DNA from: Sphaerotilus microaerophilus | Lineage (GTDB): Bacteria; Pseudomonadota; Gammaproteobacteria; Burkholderiales; Burkholderiaceae_C | Assembly: GCF_023734135.1 (NCBI RefSeq) | Contig: NZ_AP025730.1 | Coordinates: 1,364,001 to 1,428,000 of the forward strand | Length of the DNA stretch: 64,000 bases | Direction: 5' to 3' | In this document: positions 10,455 to 19,411 of the stretch, in pieces | How the letters are laid out: each line of letters opens with the position of its first letter | Position numbering within the stretch: position 1 is the stretch's first letter | The notes under the pieces: generated by a model | What the model saw: the letters and a program-made list of their open reading frames with translations, nothing else | What the model was told of the DNA's origin: nothing | Database searches by the model: none | Program-made: the position numbers and the translations under genes

Positions 10455-11509
10455 GCGGCGTGGTCCAGTTCGAAGAGGGCTTGATTCGCGGCGAGGGGAT
10501 CGGCAGCGGTGGGCAGCGGCCAGCTCGGGTGCTGCTCGGCCAGTTCACCCAGGAAGTGGTCGAGCGCCTCGTGCTGGGCGCGGGCACTGTCGATGCGGTT
10601 CATCGCCGCGCGGAAGGTTCCCCCACCCGGCAGGGCATGCACGGCCCAGCCGATGTGCTTGCGGGCGCTGCGCACGCCCAGGTGTTCGCCGTAGAGGCTG
10701 TAGTGGTCGTCCAGGTGGGCCAGCAGCCAGCCACGCACCGCCTGGGTGGCGGGCGGGGCACGGTGCTCGCCGTGGCGCAGGAAATGGTCGATCTCGCCAA
10801 AGATCCAGGGCCGGCCCTGGGCGGCACGGCCGATCATCAGCGCGTCAGCGCCGGTGGCGGCCAGCACGGCGGCGGCCTTCTCGGGCCCGTCGATGTCGCC
10901 GTTGGCGACCACCGGGATGCGCAGCGCGGCCTTCACCGCAGCGATGGTCTCGTACTCGGCCGCGCCCTTGTAGCCCTGCTCGCGGGTGCGCCCATGCACG
11001 GTCAGCAGCGCGATGCCGGCGGACTCGGCGGCGCGGGCCAGGCGCAGCGCGTTGCGCTCGGCCTCGCACCAGCCGGTGCGCATCTTCAGCGTCACCGGCA
11101 CGCCGCGCGGTGCGCAGGCGGCCACCACGGCCTCGACGATGGCCAGCGCGAGCGGCTCGTCGCGCATCAGCGCCGAGCCGGCCCAGACGTTGCACACCTT
11201 CTTGGCCGGGCAGCCCATGTTGATGTCGATGATCTGCGCGCCCGCGTCGATGTTGAAAAGCGCGGCCTCGGCCATCACCTGCGGTTCGGTGCCGGCGATC
11301 TGCACCGCGATCGGGCCCGGTTCGCCCTGGTGGTTCAGGCGGTGGCGGGTCTTGCGGCTGTCGCGCAGCTGGGGCTGCGAACTCACCATCTCGCTGACCG
11401 CATGGCCCGCGCCCAGGCGCCTGCAGAGCTGGCGGAAGGCGCGATCGGTCACGCCGGCCATCGGCGCGACGAACAGGCGGTTCGGCAGTTCGTGGGGCCC
11501 GATGTGCAT
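10451..11509 (-). CDS. dusB: tRNA-dihydrouridine synthase B
   Basis: FMN enzyme reducing uridine in the D-loop of tRNA. The ATG at 11509 is chosen because family sequence begins there (MHIGPHELPNRLFVAPMAGV); longer upstream frames are antisense artefacts. At 352 residues it has normal DusB length. Motifs are APMAGVTDRAFRQL, INMGCPAKKVCN with the catalytic cysteine, LKMRTGW, VHGRTREQGYKG and the phosphate-binding VVANGDID plus GADALMIGRAAQGRPW. No Shine-Dalgarno sequence is obvious. It heads the dusB-fis-purH-ruvC unit and is divergent from the YqaA-like gene. Confidence 0.96.
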   Translation of the reverse strand: MHIGPHELPNRLFVAPMAGVTDRAFRQLCRRLGAGHAVSEMVSSQPQLRDSRKTRHRLNHQGEPGPIAVQIAGTEPQVMAEAALFNIDAGAQIIDINMGCPAKKVCNVWAGSALMRDEPLALAIVEAVVAACAPRGVPVTLKMRTGWCEAERNALRLARAAESAGIALLTVHGRTREQGYKGAAEYETIAAVKAALRIPVVANGDIDGPEKAAAVLAATGADALMIGRAAQGRPWIFGEIDHFLRHGEHRAPPATQAVRGWLLAHLDDHYSLYGEHLGVRSARKHIGWAVHALPGGGTFRAAMNRIDSARAQHEALDHFLGELAEQHPSWPLPTAADPLAANQALFELDHAA

Positions 11510-11617
11510 GGGGCGGGGCGTGAGGTGCTGCAAAAGGAGGCAGGAGTATAGCGGCGTGAACCTTTGCACGATCCCCGGCGCGATCCTGTGTCGACCCGCA
11601 ACGAGGACAATGATCCG

Positions 11618-12112
11618 ATGGAAGCCTGGCTCGAATCCCTGGTCGCCTCCCTGCTCACGGCGCTCGCGCTGCCGCAGTACGGGCTGTCGACCGTCTTCAT
11701 CGTCGCCACCATCTCCGCCACGCTGCTGCCGCTGGGTTCCGAGCCGGCGGTGTTCGGCCTGGTCAAGCTCAACCCGGAGCTGTTCTGGCCGGCCGTGCTG
11801 GTGGCCACCGCGGGCAACACGCTGGGCGGGGCGATCTCCTGGTGGATGGGTTGGGGGGCGGAGAAGGCCTACGAGAGCGTCACCCACCACAGCCCCGAGG
11901 TGCGCGCGCTGGTCATCCTGCAGCGCTTTGGCGCCAAGGCCTGCCTGCTGAGCTGGCTGCCGGTGGTCGGTGACCCGCTGTGCGCCGTGGCCGGCTGGCT
12001 GCGCCTGCCCTTCTGGCCCTGCGTGCTCTACATGGCGATCGGCAAGTTCGGCCGCTACGTGGTGATGACCGCGGCGCTGCTGTGGTTCTTCCCGGGCACG
12101 TTCACGCCCTGA
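11618..12112 (+). CDS. YqaA/DedA-like membrane protein
   Basis: Inner-membrane protein of the YqaA family, related to DedA/SNARE-associated proteins, whose members are linked to membrane homeostasis or lipid transport. The ATG at 11618 follows ACGAGGAC and gives MEAWLESLVASLL; 164 residues. Hydrophobic segments occur at the N terminus (STVFIVATISATLLPLG), the middle (AVLVATAGNTLGGAISWWMG) and the C terminus. The family signature GNTLGG...WWMG, and FGAKACLLSWLPVVGDPLCAVAGWLR (split around the proline), are visible. It stands alone, divergent from dusB. Substrate unknown. Confidence 0.88.
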   Translation: MEAWLESLVASLLTALALPQYGLSTVFIVATISATLLPLGSEPAVFGLVKLNPELFWPAVLVATAGNTLGGAISWWMGWGAEKAYESVTHHSPEVRALVILQRFGAKACLLSWLPVVGDPLCAVAGWLRLPFWPCVLYMAIGKFGRYVVMTAALLWFFPGTFTP

Positions 12113-12243
12113 TGCCGTCCGGTCCGAACGGATCCAGGCGGCCCGGGTGTGCGCCTTGCCCCTCGCGGGTCTGCGGCCTTCCCCCTTTGGCGGGAGAGCC
12201 GATCGGCGGGCGCCGTTCATACTGCGCACCAGGAGCCCCGACG

Positions 12244-13779
12244 ATGACGCCCACCAGCACAAGCACCGGCATGACCAACGGCACGACCGCACCCACCACC
12301 CCGGCCTACGACGAGCTGACCCGCCGCAACGAGCGTGCCTGGCGCCTGGAGCACCTCGGCTCCATCGCCGGCTGGGACCAGGCCGCCAACATGCCGCCCA
12401 AGGGCAACGAGGCGCGCGCCGCCGCGCTGGCCGAGCTAGGCTCGCTGCTGCACGGCCTGGCCACCGATCCGCTCCTGCCCGAGCTGCTCGACCGCGCCGA
12501 GCAGGAGCCGCTGGACCCTCTGCAGCGTGCCAACCTGCGCGAGATGCGGCGCGACTGGGTGGCCAACAACGCGCTGCCGGGCGGCTTGGTCGAGCAGCGC
12601 ACCCTGGCGACCGCGCGCTGCGAGCACGCCTGGCGCACGCAGCGCCCGGCCAACGACTGGGCCGGCTTCGTCGAGAACCTGCGCCCGGTGGTGCGCATCG
12701 CCCGCGAGGAGGCGATCTGCCTGTCGCAGGCCACCGGGCTGGCGCCGTACGACGCGCTGATCGACCGCTTCGAGCCCGGCATGCGTGCGACTGAACTGGC
12801 GCGGCTGTTTGGCGACCTGCGCGGCTGGCTGCCGGACCTGATCGCGCGGGTGCGTGAGCGCCAGGCCGGCGAGACGGTGCTGCGCCCGACGGGGCCCTTC
12901 GACCGGGCGGCGCAGAAGGCGCTGGGCGAGGCGGCGATGCGGCTGCTGGACTTCGACTTCGATGCCGGGCGGCTCGACGAGAGCACCCACCCCTTCTCCG
13001 GCGGCGTGCCCGAGGACGTGCGCCTGACCACCCGCTACCTCGACGACGACCTGCAGCAGGCGCTGTACGGCGTGATCCACGAGACCGGCCACGCCCGCTA
13101 TGAGCAGAGCCTGCCGCGCAGCCTCCTCGGCCAGCCGGTGGCCCGGGCGCGCTCCTTCGGCATCCACGAGAGCCAGAGCCTGTCCTTCGAGATGCAGCTG
13201 GGCATGCACCCCGGTTTCATCGGCCTGCTGGTGCCGTTGATCGAGCAGCACTTCGGGCACCAGGCGGCTTTCGCGCCGGCCAACCTGGCGCGCCTGCTGA
13301 CGCGGGTGCACCCCGGTTTCATCCGCGTCGATGCCGATGAGCTGACCTACCCGGCGCATGTGATGCTGCGCTTCGAGATCGAGCAGGCCCTGATCGGCGG
13401 CGAGATCGAGGTGGAGGACATCCCCACGCTCTGGGATCAGAAGATGGCGGCCTACCTGGGCGTGGACACGCGGGGCAACTTCCGCGACGGCGCGATGCAG
13501 GACGTGCACTGGCCCAGCGGCGCCTTCGGCTACTTCCCCTGTTACACGCTGGGGGCGATGTACGCGGCGCAGTGGTTCGCCGCGATGCGCCGCGCCACGC
13601 CCGACCTGGACGCGCGCATCGCCGCGGGCGATCTAGCGCCGGTGTTCGGCTGGCTGCGCGAGCACATCTGGCTGCCCGCCTCGCGCTGGCCCACGCCCGA
13701 GCTGGCCCTGCGCGCCAGTGGCGAGCCGCTCAACCCGGCGCACTACCGGGCGCACCTGGAGCGGCGCTACCTGGGCTGA
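12244..13779 (+). CDS. Carboxypeptidase M32 (Taq-type metallocarboxypeptidase)
   Basis: Zinc carboxypeptidase removing C-terminal residues from peptides in the cytoplasm. The ATG at 12244 has AGGAG at 12231-12235, eight bases upstream, which settles the start; 511 residues is family length. The zinc motif is HETGH (His279, Glu280, His283), followed by the M32 signature GIHESQSLSFE, DELTYPAHVMLRFEIE and QDVHWPSGAFGYFPCYTLGA. A threonine/serine-rich stretch of about 18 residues precedes the domain. It has no evident operon partner; argB starts 114 bases later. Confidence 0.95.
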   Translation: MTPTSTSTGMTNGTTAPTTPAYDELTRRNERAWRLEHLGSIAGWDQAANMPPKGNEARAAALAELGSLLHGLATDPLLPELLDRAEQEPLDPLQRANLREMRRDWVANNALPGGLVEQRTLATARCEHAWRTQRPANDWAGFVENLRPVVRIAREEAICLSQATGLAPYDALIDRFEPGMRATELARLFGDLRGWLPDLIARVRERQAGETVLRPTGPFDRAAQKALGEAAMRLLDFDFDAGRLDESTHPFSGGVPEDVRLTTRYLDDDLQQALYGVIHETGHARYEQSLPRSLLGQPVARARSFGIHESQSLSFEMQLGMHPGFIGLLVPLIEQHFGHQAAFAPANLARLLTRVHPGFIRVDADELTYPAHVMLRFEIEQALIGGEIEVEDIPTLWDQKMAAYLGVDTRGNFRDGAMQDVHWPSGAFGYFPCYTLGAMYAAQWFAAMRRATPDLDARIAAGDLAPVFGWLREHIWLPASRWPTPELALRASGEPLNPAHYRAHLERRYLG

Positions 13780-13801
13780 GGCGGACTGCATTCACGGCAG
13801 A

Positions 13802-13819
13802 GGCAGGGGCGCCCCTGCC
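13802..13819. promoter_or_regulatory. Perfect 18-base palindrome upstream of argB
   Basis: GGCAGGGGCGCCCCTGCC is a perfect inverted repeat without spacer. A -10-like TAGAAT lies at 13832-13837, so the palindrome covers the place where a -35 element would be. With no loop it is a poor terminator for the upstream peptidase gene and a better candidate for a dimeric regulator's operator. The regulator is unknown. Confidence 0.4.
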
Positions 13820-13893
13820 CTGGGGCTTCCCTAGAATCGGCTGAAAAGGTTCTTCCTCGAACTGCCTGCCAACCGATTTCAACGGAGCCCGCC

Positions 13894-14796
13894 ATGACGC
13901 ACGCGCCCATCGACCTCTCCCACATCGTTCCGCGCGACAAGGCCGAGATCCTGTCGCAGGCGCTGCCCTACATCCGCAAGTTCCACGGCAAGACGCTGGT
14001 GATCAAGTACGGCGGCAATGCGATGACCGACCCGGCGCTGCAGCAGGACTTCGCCGAGGACATCGTGCTGCTCAAGCTGGTGGGCATGAACCCCATCGTG
14101 GTGCACGGCGGCGGCCCGCAGATCGACTCGGCGCTGGCCAAGATCGGCAAGAAGGGCACCTTCATCCAGGGCATGCGCGTCACCGACGAGGAGACCATGG
14201 ACGTGGTCGAGTGGGTGCTCGCCGGCGAGGTGCAGCAGGAGATCGTCGGCCTGATCAACGCCGCGGGCGGCAAGGCCGTGGGCCTGACCGGCCGCGACGG
14301 CGGGTTGATCCGCGCGCGCAAGCTCAAGCTGCTGGACAAGGACGACCCGAGCAAGGAGCACGACGTCGGCCAGGTCGGCGAGATCGAGTCCATCGACCCG
14401 AGCGTGGTCAAGGCGCTGCAGGACGACCAGTTCATCCCGGTGATCAGCCCGATCGGCTTCGGCGCGGCCAACGAGAGCTACAACATCAACGCCGACCTGG
14501 TGGCCTCCAAGCTGGCCGAGGTGCTCAAGGCCGAGAAGCTGATGCTGCTGACCAACATCAAGGGCGTGCTGGACAAGGAGGGCAACCTGCTGACCGACCT
14601 GACCGCGCGGCGCATCGACGAGCTGGTGGCCGACGGCACCATCTCCGGCGGCATGCTGCCCAAGATCGCCGGCGCGCTGGACGCGGCCAAGAGCGGCGTG
14701 AACACGGTGCACATCGTCGACGGCCGCGTGCCGCACGCGATGCTGCTGGAGATCCTGACGGATCAGGCCTACGGGACGATGATCCGGTCGCATTGA
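13894..14796 (+). CDS. argB: Acetylglutamate kinase
   Basis: Second enzyme of arginine synthesis, phosphorylating N-acetyl-L-glutamate. The 300 residues show the amino-acid kinase fold: [54 protein letters not shown], and the ATP-site [14 protein letters not shown] and LTNIKGVLD. The ATG follows GGAG in AACGGAGCCC at suitable distance. The gene is monocistronic apart from the downstream Uma2 gene 37 bases away. The N-terminal extension before the [10 protein letters not shown] strand is typical of the arginine-sensitive ArgB group, but feedback control is not proven here. Confidence 0.97.
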   Translation: MTHAPIDLSHIVPRDKAEILSQALPYIRKFHGKTLVIKYGGNAMTDPALQQDFAEDIVLLKLVGMNPIVVHGGGPQIDSALAKIGKKGTFIQGMRVTDEETMDVVEWVLAGEVQQEIVGLINAAGGKAVGLTGRDGGLIRARKLKLLDKDDPSKEHDVGQVGEIESIDPSVVKALQDDQFIPVISPIGFGAANESYNINADLVASKLAEVLKAEKLMLLTNIKGVLDKEGNLLTDLTARRIDELVADGTISGGMLPKIAGALDAAKSGVNTVHIVDGRVPHAMLLEILTDQAYGTMIRSH

Positions 14797-14833
14797 CCGC
14801 CCGACCTCCACCTGCCCTCCGAGGACTGCCGCC

Positions 14834-15403
14834 ATGGGACTGCCCCAGCCGAAAGTGCCCTTCGACCGCCAGGACTACTTTGCCTGGGAGACCCAGCAGC
14901 CGACCAAGAATGAGTACGTGGCCGGCGAGGTCTTCGCCATGGTGGGCGCCCGCCAGGAGCATGCGCTGGTGGCGCTCGCGCTGGCGGCCCGTTTTCGCGA
15001 ACACCTGCGCGGCACGCGTTGCCGTGCCTACCCGACGGACATGAAGCTGGAGGTCGAGGCGGCCGACGCGGTGTTCTACCCCGACGTGATGGTCAGCTGC
15101 GACGAGGCGGACCGCTCACGCGCGCTGGCGATCCAGGCGCCCTGCCTGATCGTGGAGGTGCTGTCGGACTCGACGGCGGCTTACGACCGGGGCGCCAAGT
15201 TCGCGGCCTATCGCCGCTTGCCCTCGCTGCAGGAGTACCTGCTGGTCGACATCGATGCGCGCCGGCTGGAGCTGTTCCGCCGCGAGACGGTGGGCTGGGT
15301 GCTGCACGAACCGGTGGGCGAGGGCGATGCCGCGCTGCTGCCGCTCACCAGCATCGGCCTGGACCTGACCGCGGCGGACACCTTCGGCGACCTGCAGGCG
15401 TGA
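14834..15403 (+). CDS. Uma2 family (DUF820) PD-(D/E)XK-fold protein
   Basis: A 189-residue member of the Uma2/DUF820 family, which has a restriction-endonuclease-like fold and is widespread with unknown function. The nuclease core is visible as YPDVMVSC (Asp of the PD motif), then LIVEVLSDSTAAYDRGAKFAAY, carrying Glu and the downstream lysine, and LQEYLLVD. It begins MGLPQPKVPFDRQDYFAWE, a normal family N terminus. Its TGA overlaps the GTG of the next gene. No role can be given; such genes are often horizontally spread, though base composition here is like its neighbours. Confidence 0.88.
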   Translation: MGLPQPKVPFDRQDYFAWETQQPTKNEYVAGEVFAMVGARQEHALVALALAARFREHLRGTRCRAYPTDMKLEVEAADAVFYPDVMVSCDEADRSRALAIQAPCLIVEVLSDSTAAYDRGAKFAAYRRLPSLQEYLLVDIDARRLELFRRETVGWVLHEPVGEGDAALLPLTSIGLDLTAADTFGDLQA

Positions 15404-16134
15404 GCGGCGACCGCGCTGCCCGCTCATCCAGGTCAGGCCGGCCGGTTTGGCTGTTCGACCTCGATAACACCCTGCACGACGCCTCGCACGCGGCGTTCGG
15501 GATGATCGACCGGTCGATGAACGACTACATCGAGCGCGAGCTGGCGGTGTCGGCCGAGGAGGCCAACCGGCTGCGCGGGCATTACTGGCACCGCTATGGC
15601 GCCACGCTGCTCGGCCTGATGCGCCACCACGGCGTGAAGGCGCCGCACTTCCTGCATCACACCCATGTGCTGCCGGGGCTGGAGAGCCGGCTGCGTGCCC
15701 ACGCGCATGACCTCGCCGCGCTGGCGCGGCTGCCGGGGGCGAAGTTCATCCTGACCAACGCGCCGCTGGCCTATGCCGAGCGGGTGCTGGGCGCACTGGG
15801 CATGGCGCGGCTGTTCAATGGCGTGATCGCGATCGACCAGATGCGCATGTTCGGCCAGCTGCGCCCCAAGCCGGACGTGCGCATGCTGCGCCGCGTGGCG
15901 GTGCAGCTGCGCGTGCCGCCCGGGCGCTGCGTGCTGGTCGAGGACACGCTGGGCCACCAGAAGGCGGCGCGGCGCGTGGGCATGGGCACCGTGTGGATGC
16001 AGCGCTGGCTGCGGCGCAACGCGCACGGCCCCGAGGTGGGGGTCCGCCTGCACCGCCGACCTGTGTACGTGTGTGACAGAATCCGCAGCCTGCAGGCGCT
16101 GACCCGGTCGGTGGTCCTGCGGCGGTGCGGCTGA
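15400..16134 (+). CDS. HAD-family pyrimidine 5'-nucleotidase-like hydrolase
   Basis: HAD phosphatase related to the SDT1/pyrimidine 5'-nucleotidase group. The start is taken as GTG at 15400, overlapping the upstream stop as GTGA and giving 244 residues; no ATG precedes the first motif. Motif I is WLFDLDNTLHDA (nucleophile and acid aspartates), motif II KFILTNAP, motif III lysine in LRPKPDVRML and motif IV VLVEDTLGHQKAA. The cap domain is helical (HYWHRYGATLLGLMRHHG). Members dephosphorylate UMP/CMP or related nucleotides; genes of this type commonly precede slmA in Burkholderiales (recollection). Confidence 0.9.
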   Translation: MSGDRAARSSRSGRPVWLFDLDNTLHDASHAAFGMIDRSMNDYIERELAVSAEEANRLRGHYWHRYGATLLGLMRHHGVKAPHFLHHTHVLPGLESRLRAHAHDLAALARLPGAKFILTNAPLAYAERVLGALGMARLFNGVIAIDQMRMFGQLRPKPDVRMLRRVAVQLRVPPGRCVLVEDTLGHQKAARRVGMGTVWMQRWLRRNAHGPEVGVRLHRRPVYVCDRIRSLQALTRSVVLRRCG

Positions 16135-16241
16135 TCGCTGGTCGCGCCTGAGTGCCTTGATGGATTCGAGCCGCGGCGCAGCGGCCATCGCTGCCCCTTT
16201 CGCCGTTCCCCCCGCTCTGCCCGCTCCCCCTGCTGTCACCC

Positions 16242-16991
16242 ATGACCGAGTCGTCCGTCTCTGCTCCTGGCTTGCCCGCCGATGACCTCGTGCAGCCGCT
16301 GGCCGAGGGGACGGATGCCGCGGGGCCACCATCGCTGTCGCCATTGCCGGAGCCTTCGGCCCGTGATGACGCCGCCCTGGTCGCAGCGGCCCCGGCCGCC
16401 GCGCCGGCCCGCAAGCGGCCCAAGCCCGGCGAGCGCCGGGTGCAGATCCTGCAGACGCTGGCGCAGATGCTGGAGCAGCCCGGCGCCGAGCGCGTCACCA
16501 CCGCGGCGCTGGCCGCGCGGCTGGAGGTGAGCGAGGCGGCGCTGTACCGCCACTTCGCCAGCAAGGCGCAGATGTTCGAGGGGCTGATCGAGTTCATCGA
16601 GACCAGCATCTTCACCCTCGTCAACCAGATCAGCGAGCGCGAGGCGACCGGCCAGGCCCAGGCGGCGCGCACGGTGGCGGTGCTGCTGCAGTTCGCCGAG
16701 AAGAACCCGGGCATGACACGGGTGATGGTGGGCGACGCGCTGGTATTCGAGCACGAGCGGCTGCAGGCACGCATGAACCAGTTCTTCGACCGCATCGAGT
16801 CGCAGCTGCGCCAGAGCCTGCGCCTGGCCGCCGAGGCGCGGGGCTCGGCCACGCCGACGGTGGAGTCCAGCGCGCTGGCCTCGGTGCTGACCAGCTTCTG
16901 CGCTGGCCGGCTGCAGCGCTACGCGCGCTCGGGTTTCAAGCGCAGCCCGACCGAGCACCTCGACGCCGCGCTGCGGCACTTGGTGCTCTGA
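16242..16991 (+). CDS. slmA: Nucleoid occlusion factor SlmA (TetR family)
   Basis: DNA-bound FtsZ antagonist that stops Z-ring assembly over the chromosome. The 249 residues consist of a roughly 50-residue low-complexity proline/alanine extension, then a TetR helix-turn-helix (RVQILQTLAQML... TTAALAARLEVSEAALYRHF) and the SlmA core FASKAQMFEGLIEFIE. The C-terminal ligand-like domain retains NPGMTRVMVGDALVFEHERL. The window also encodes its target FtsZ. Assignment as SlmA rather than a generic TetR regulator rests on the ASKAQMFEGLIEFIE and GDALVFE segments. Confidence 0.93.
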   Translation: MTESSVSAPGLPADDLVQPLAEGTDAAGPPSLSPLPEPSARDDAALVAAAPAAAPARKRPKPGERRVQILQTLAQMLEQPGAERVTTAALAARLEVSEAALYRHFASKAQMFEGLIEFIETSIFTLVNQISEREATGQAQAARTVAVLLQFAEKNPGMTRVMVGDALVFEHERLQARMNQFFDRIESQLRQSLRLAAEARGSATPTVESSALASVLTSFCAGRLQRYARSGFKRSPTEHLDAALRHLVL

Positions 16992-17053
16992 ACCACGACC
17001 GATCCCCGTCCGCTGGCGCCCTGGCGCTGACACTGGCAGGCGAAGCCCTCTGG

Positions 17054-17671
17054 TTGCTGCCCGAGCGCGCGCTGTGGTGGCCGGCACGCGCGATGCTGCT
17101 GGTGGCCGATGTGCATCTGGGCAAGGCGCAGAGCTTTCGCCGCCTGGGCGTGCCGGTGCCGGGTGGCAGTGGCAGTGAAACCCTGGCGCGGCTGAGCGGG
17201 CTGATCGACACCCTGGGCGTAGAAGAGCTGGTCTTCCTGGGCGACCTGCTGCACTCGCGCCACGCCCACGACGAGGCGCCAGCGGCGCTGCTGCGCGCCT
17301 GGCGGCAGCGCCACGCCGGCCTGGCCGTGACACTGGTGCGCGGCAACCACGATGACCGCGCCGGCGATCCGCCCGCCGATCTGGGCATCGCCCTGGTCGA
17401 CGAACCATGGCGCGTCGGCCCCTTTGCGCTGTGCCACCACCCGCAGACGGTGGCGGGCGCCTACGCCCTGGCCGGGCACGTCCACCCCTGCGTGAACCTG
17501 GGCGGGCGGGCGCGGGACCGGCTGCGGCTGCCCTGCTTCCAGCTGGGGGCCGAGGCGGGCGTGCTGCCGGCCTTCGGCGCCTTCACCGGCATGCACCCGG
17601 TGCGGCCGCAGGCGGACGAGCGGTTGTACGTCATCGCTGACGACGCGGTGGTGGCGCTGCCGGGCGGCTGA
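17054..17671 (+). CDS. pdeM: Ligase-associated DNA-damage-response endonuclease PdeM (metallophosphoesterase)
   Basis: Calcineurin-fold metallophosphoesterase. All metal motifs are present: VADVHLGKAQ, FLGDLLHSR, RGNHDDR, CHHP and AGHVHPCV. The annotated start is TTG at 17054, the first conventional start, giving 205 residues, but homologous-looking sequence (ALTLAGEALWLL) continues upstream in frame to at least CTG 16988, which would give 227 residues. So the true N terminus is longer than conventional codons allow. Elsewhere the family is encoded beside an ATP-dependent DNA ligase and a Lhr-type helicase; neither is here, so the DNA-repair role is an inference. Confidence 0.85.
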   Translation: MLPERALWWPARAMLLVADVHLGKAQSFRRLGVPVPGGSGSETLARLSGLIDTLGVEELVFLGDLLHSRHAHDEAPAALLRAWRQRHAGLAVTLVRGNHDDRAGDPPADLGIALVDEPWRVGPFALCHHPQTVAGAYALAGHVHPCVNLGGRARDRLRLPCFQLGAEAGVLPAFGAFTGMHPVRPQADERLYVIADDAVVALPGG

Positions 17672-17723
17672 CCGCAGCGGCCGGGGCTGCGGCCGACCTT
17701 GGGCGGCCCGTACACTTCCCGCC

Positions 17724-18668
17724 ATGGCTGATCTGGATACTTTTCTCACCCGGGCCGAGGCGCTGCTGGCGCGCCTGGAGGCCGTTCTCCCTCACCCCCT
17801 CACGGCGCCCGACTGGGATGCCGGCGTGGCCTTCCGCTACCGCAAGCGCGGCGCCAGCGGCTGGCTGGAGCCAGTGCGCCACGTGGCGACCATCCGCCTG
17901 GGCGACCTGCAGGAGGTCGACGCGCAGAAGGAGCGCCTGCTGCGCAACACCGCGCAGTTCGTGGCCGGCCGTCCGGCCAACAACGTGCTGCTGACCGGCG
18001 CGCGCGGCACCGGCAAGAGCTCGCTGATCAAGGCCTGCCTGAACGAGTTCGCGCCGCAGGGCCTGCGGCTGATCGAGGTGGACAAGGCCGACCTGACCGA
18101 CCTGCCCGACCTGGCCGAGCTGGTGTCCGGGCGGCCGGAGCGCTTCGTCATCTACTGCGACGACCTCAGCTTCGAGGAGGGCGAGGCCGGCTACAAGGCG
18201 CTGAAGTCGATGCTCGACGGCACGGTGTCGCAGGGCGGCGAGAACGTGCTGATCTACGCCACCAGCAACCGCCGCCACCTGCTGCCCGAGCGGATGTTGG
18301 ACAACCTCGGCGCCACCTACACCGACGAGGGTGAGCTGCACCCGGGCGAGGCGGTGGAGGAGAAGATCTCGCTGTCCGAGCGCTTTGGCATGTGGATCAG
18401 CTTCTACCCCTTCAGCCAGCGCGAGTACCTGGCGATCGCGGCCCAGTGGCTGCGCCACTTCGGTGCGGACGAGACGGCCATCGCCGCGGCGCGTCAGGAG
18501 GCGCTGGTCTGGGCGCTGGAGCGCGGGTCGCGCTCGGGCCGGGTGGCGCAGCAGTTTGCGCGCGACTACGTCGGCCGCGGCCTGCCGCAGGGCGATGTTG
18601 GCGGTGCGGCCGCCGGCGCGATGGCCGCAGGAAGTGACGACATCCCGGCCGGGCTGGACCATGTCTGA
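17724..18668 (+). CDS. DUF815 family AAA-type ATP-binding protein
   Basis: P-loop ATPase of 314 residues. Walker A is LTGARGTGKSSLIKA, Walker B RFVIYCDDLSFEEGEAG, and the sensor region LIYATSNRRHLLPERM follows, all typical of the DUF815 family. The late motif SLSERFGMWISFYPFSQ is also a family hallmark. The biochemical role is not established. The stop overlaps the ATG of the downstream mutT-like gene by eight bases, and this pair is commonly conserved in Burkholderiales next to the pilBCD-coaE-zapD-yacG cluster. Confidence 0.9.
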   Translation: MADLDTFLTRAEALLARLEAVLPHPLTAPDWDAGVAFRYRKRGASGWLEPVRHVATIRLGDLQEVDAQKERLLRNTAQFVAGRPANNVLLTGARGTGKSSLIKACLNEFAPQGLRLIEVDKADLTDLPDLAELVSGRPERFVIYCDDLSFEEGEAGYKALKSMLDGTVSQGGENVLIYATSNRRHLLPERMLDNLGATYTDEGELHPGEAVEEKISLSERFGMWISFYPFSQREYLAIAAQWLRHFGADETAIAAARQEALVWALERGSRSGRVAQQFARDYVGRGLPQGDVGGAAAGAMAAGSDDIPAGLDHV

Positions 18669-19134
18669 AGCGGTGCCGGGGCCAGCGGGCGAGCGCACGC
18701 CGGTGGACGTGGCGGTGGGCGTGCTGATCGAGCGCGATGCCGCCGGCCGGGAAGGCCGCTTCCTGCTGACCTCGCGGCCCGAGGGCAAGGTCTACGCCGG
18801 CTACTGGGAATTCCCGGGCGGCAAGCTGGAGGCGGGCGAATCGGTGGAGGCGGCGCTGGCGCGCGAGCTGCACGAGGAACTGGGCGTCACCATCGACACG
18901 GCCCAGGTGGAGCGCTGGCAGGAGCTGGTGATGGACTACCCGCACGCGCGCGTGCGCCTGCACTTCTGCAAGGTGTTCGGCTGGTCGGGCGAGTTCGAGA
19001 TGCGCGAGCAGCAGGCGATGGCCTGGCAGACGCTGCCGACCGAGGTCGTGCCGGTGCTGCCGGGCACGGTGCCGGTGCTGCAGTGGCTGGCGGCCGAGCG
19101 CGAATTCGCCGGTGCCACGCACCGCGGCGATTGA
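18661..19134 (+). CDS. mutT: NUDIX hydrolase, MutT-like
   Basis: A 157-residue protein with a complete Nudix box: GGKLEAGESVEAALAR then ELHEELGV. It opens with VDVAVGVLIERDA and contains YWEFPGGK, typical of MutT enzymes that remove 8-oxo-dGTP from the nucleotide pool. The ATG at 18661 lies inside the end of the DUF815 gene. The oxidised-guanine substrate is inferred from the close fit to MutT; other NUDIX substrates are not excluded. It converges with yacG. Confidence 0.9.
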   Translation: MSEAVPGPAGERTPVDVAVGVLIERDAAGREGRFLLTSRPEGKVYAGYWEFPGGKLEAGESVEAALARELHEELGVTIDTAQVERWQELVMDYPHARVRLHFCKVFGWSGEFEMREQQAMAWQTLPTEVVPVLPGTVPVLQWLAAEREFAGATHRGD

Positions 19135-19169
19135 AGCACCGGCTGCGGCCGGGGGCCAGGGTGCGGGTG

Positions 19170-19394
19170 TCAGTCCCCGCGCGGCGGGGGTTGGCGTGGA
19201 TCGTCGTCTGGCGGCGCGTCGGCGGGGACGCTGTAGTCCCCGGCCGCCCAGGCGCCGAAGTCGATCTGCCGACAGCGTTCGCAGCAGAAGGGCCGCCAGG
19301 GGTTGGAGGGGGCGAACAGGCTGGGCCGGCGACAGGTGGGGCAGGCGACGGTGGGTGGCGGGCGCCGGCTGCCCGGCGTGAGGTCGGTCGTCAC
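19170..19394 (-). CDS. yacG: DNA gyrase inhibitor YacG (zinc protein)
   Basis: Small zinc-ribbon protein that binds GyrB and inhibits gyrase in E. coli. The 74 residues show the four-cysteine site as [10 protein letters not shown] and [15 protein letters not shown], the last being the family signature RCxxIDLGxW with Phe for Leu. The tail is acidic and proline-rich. It is the last gene of the pilBCD-coaE-zapD-yacG cluster and starts 17 bases after zapD, so probably cotranscribed. Confidence 0.94.
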   Translation of the reverse strand: MTTDLTPGSRRPPPTVACPTCRRPSLFAPSNPWRPFCCERCRQIDFGAWAAGDYSVPADAPPDDDPRQPPPRGD

Positions 19395-19411
19395 GGTGGG
19401 TTCTCAGCCTC

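Noticed and set aside
12179..12210. Short palindrome GCCGATCGGC and pyrimidine run before the M32 gene as a terminator or operator
   Set aside because: A 10-base palindrome is common at this GC content and there is no supporting promoter or repeat.
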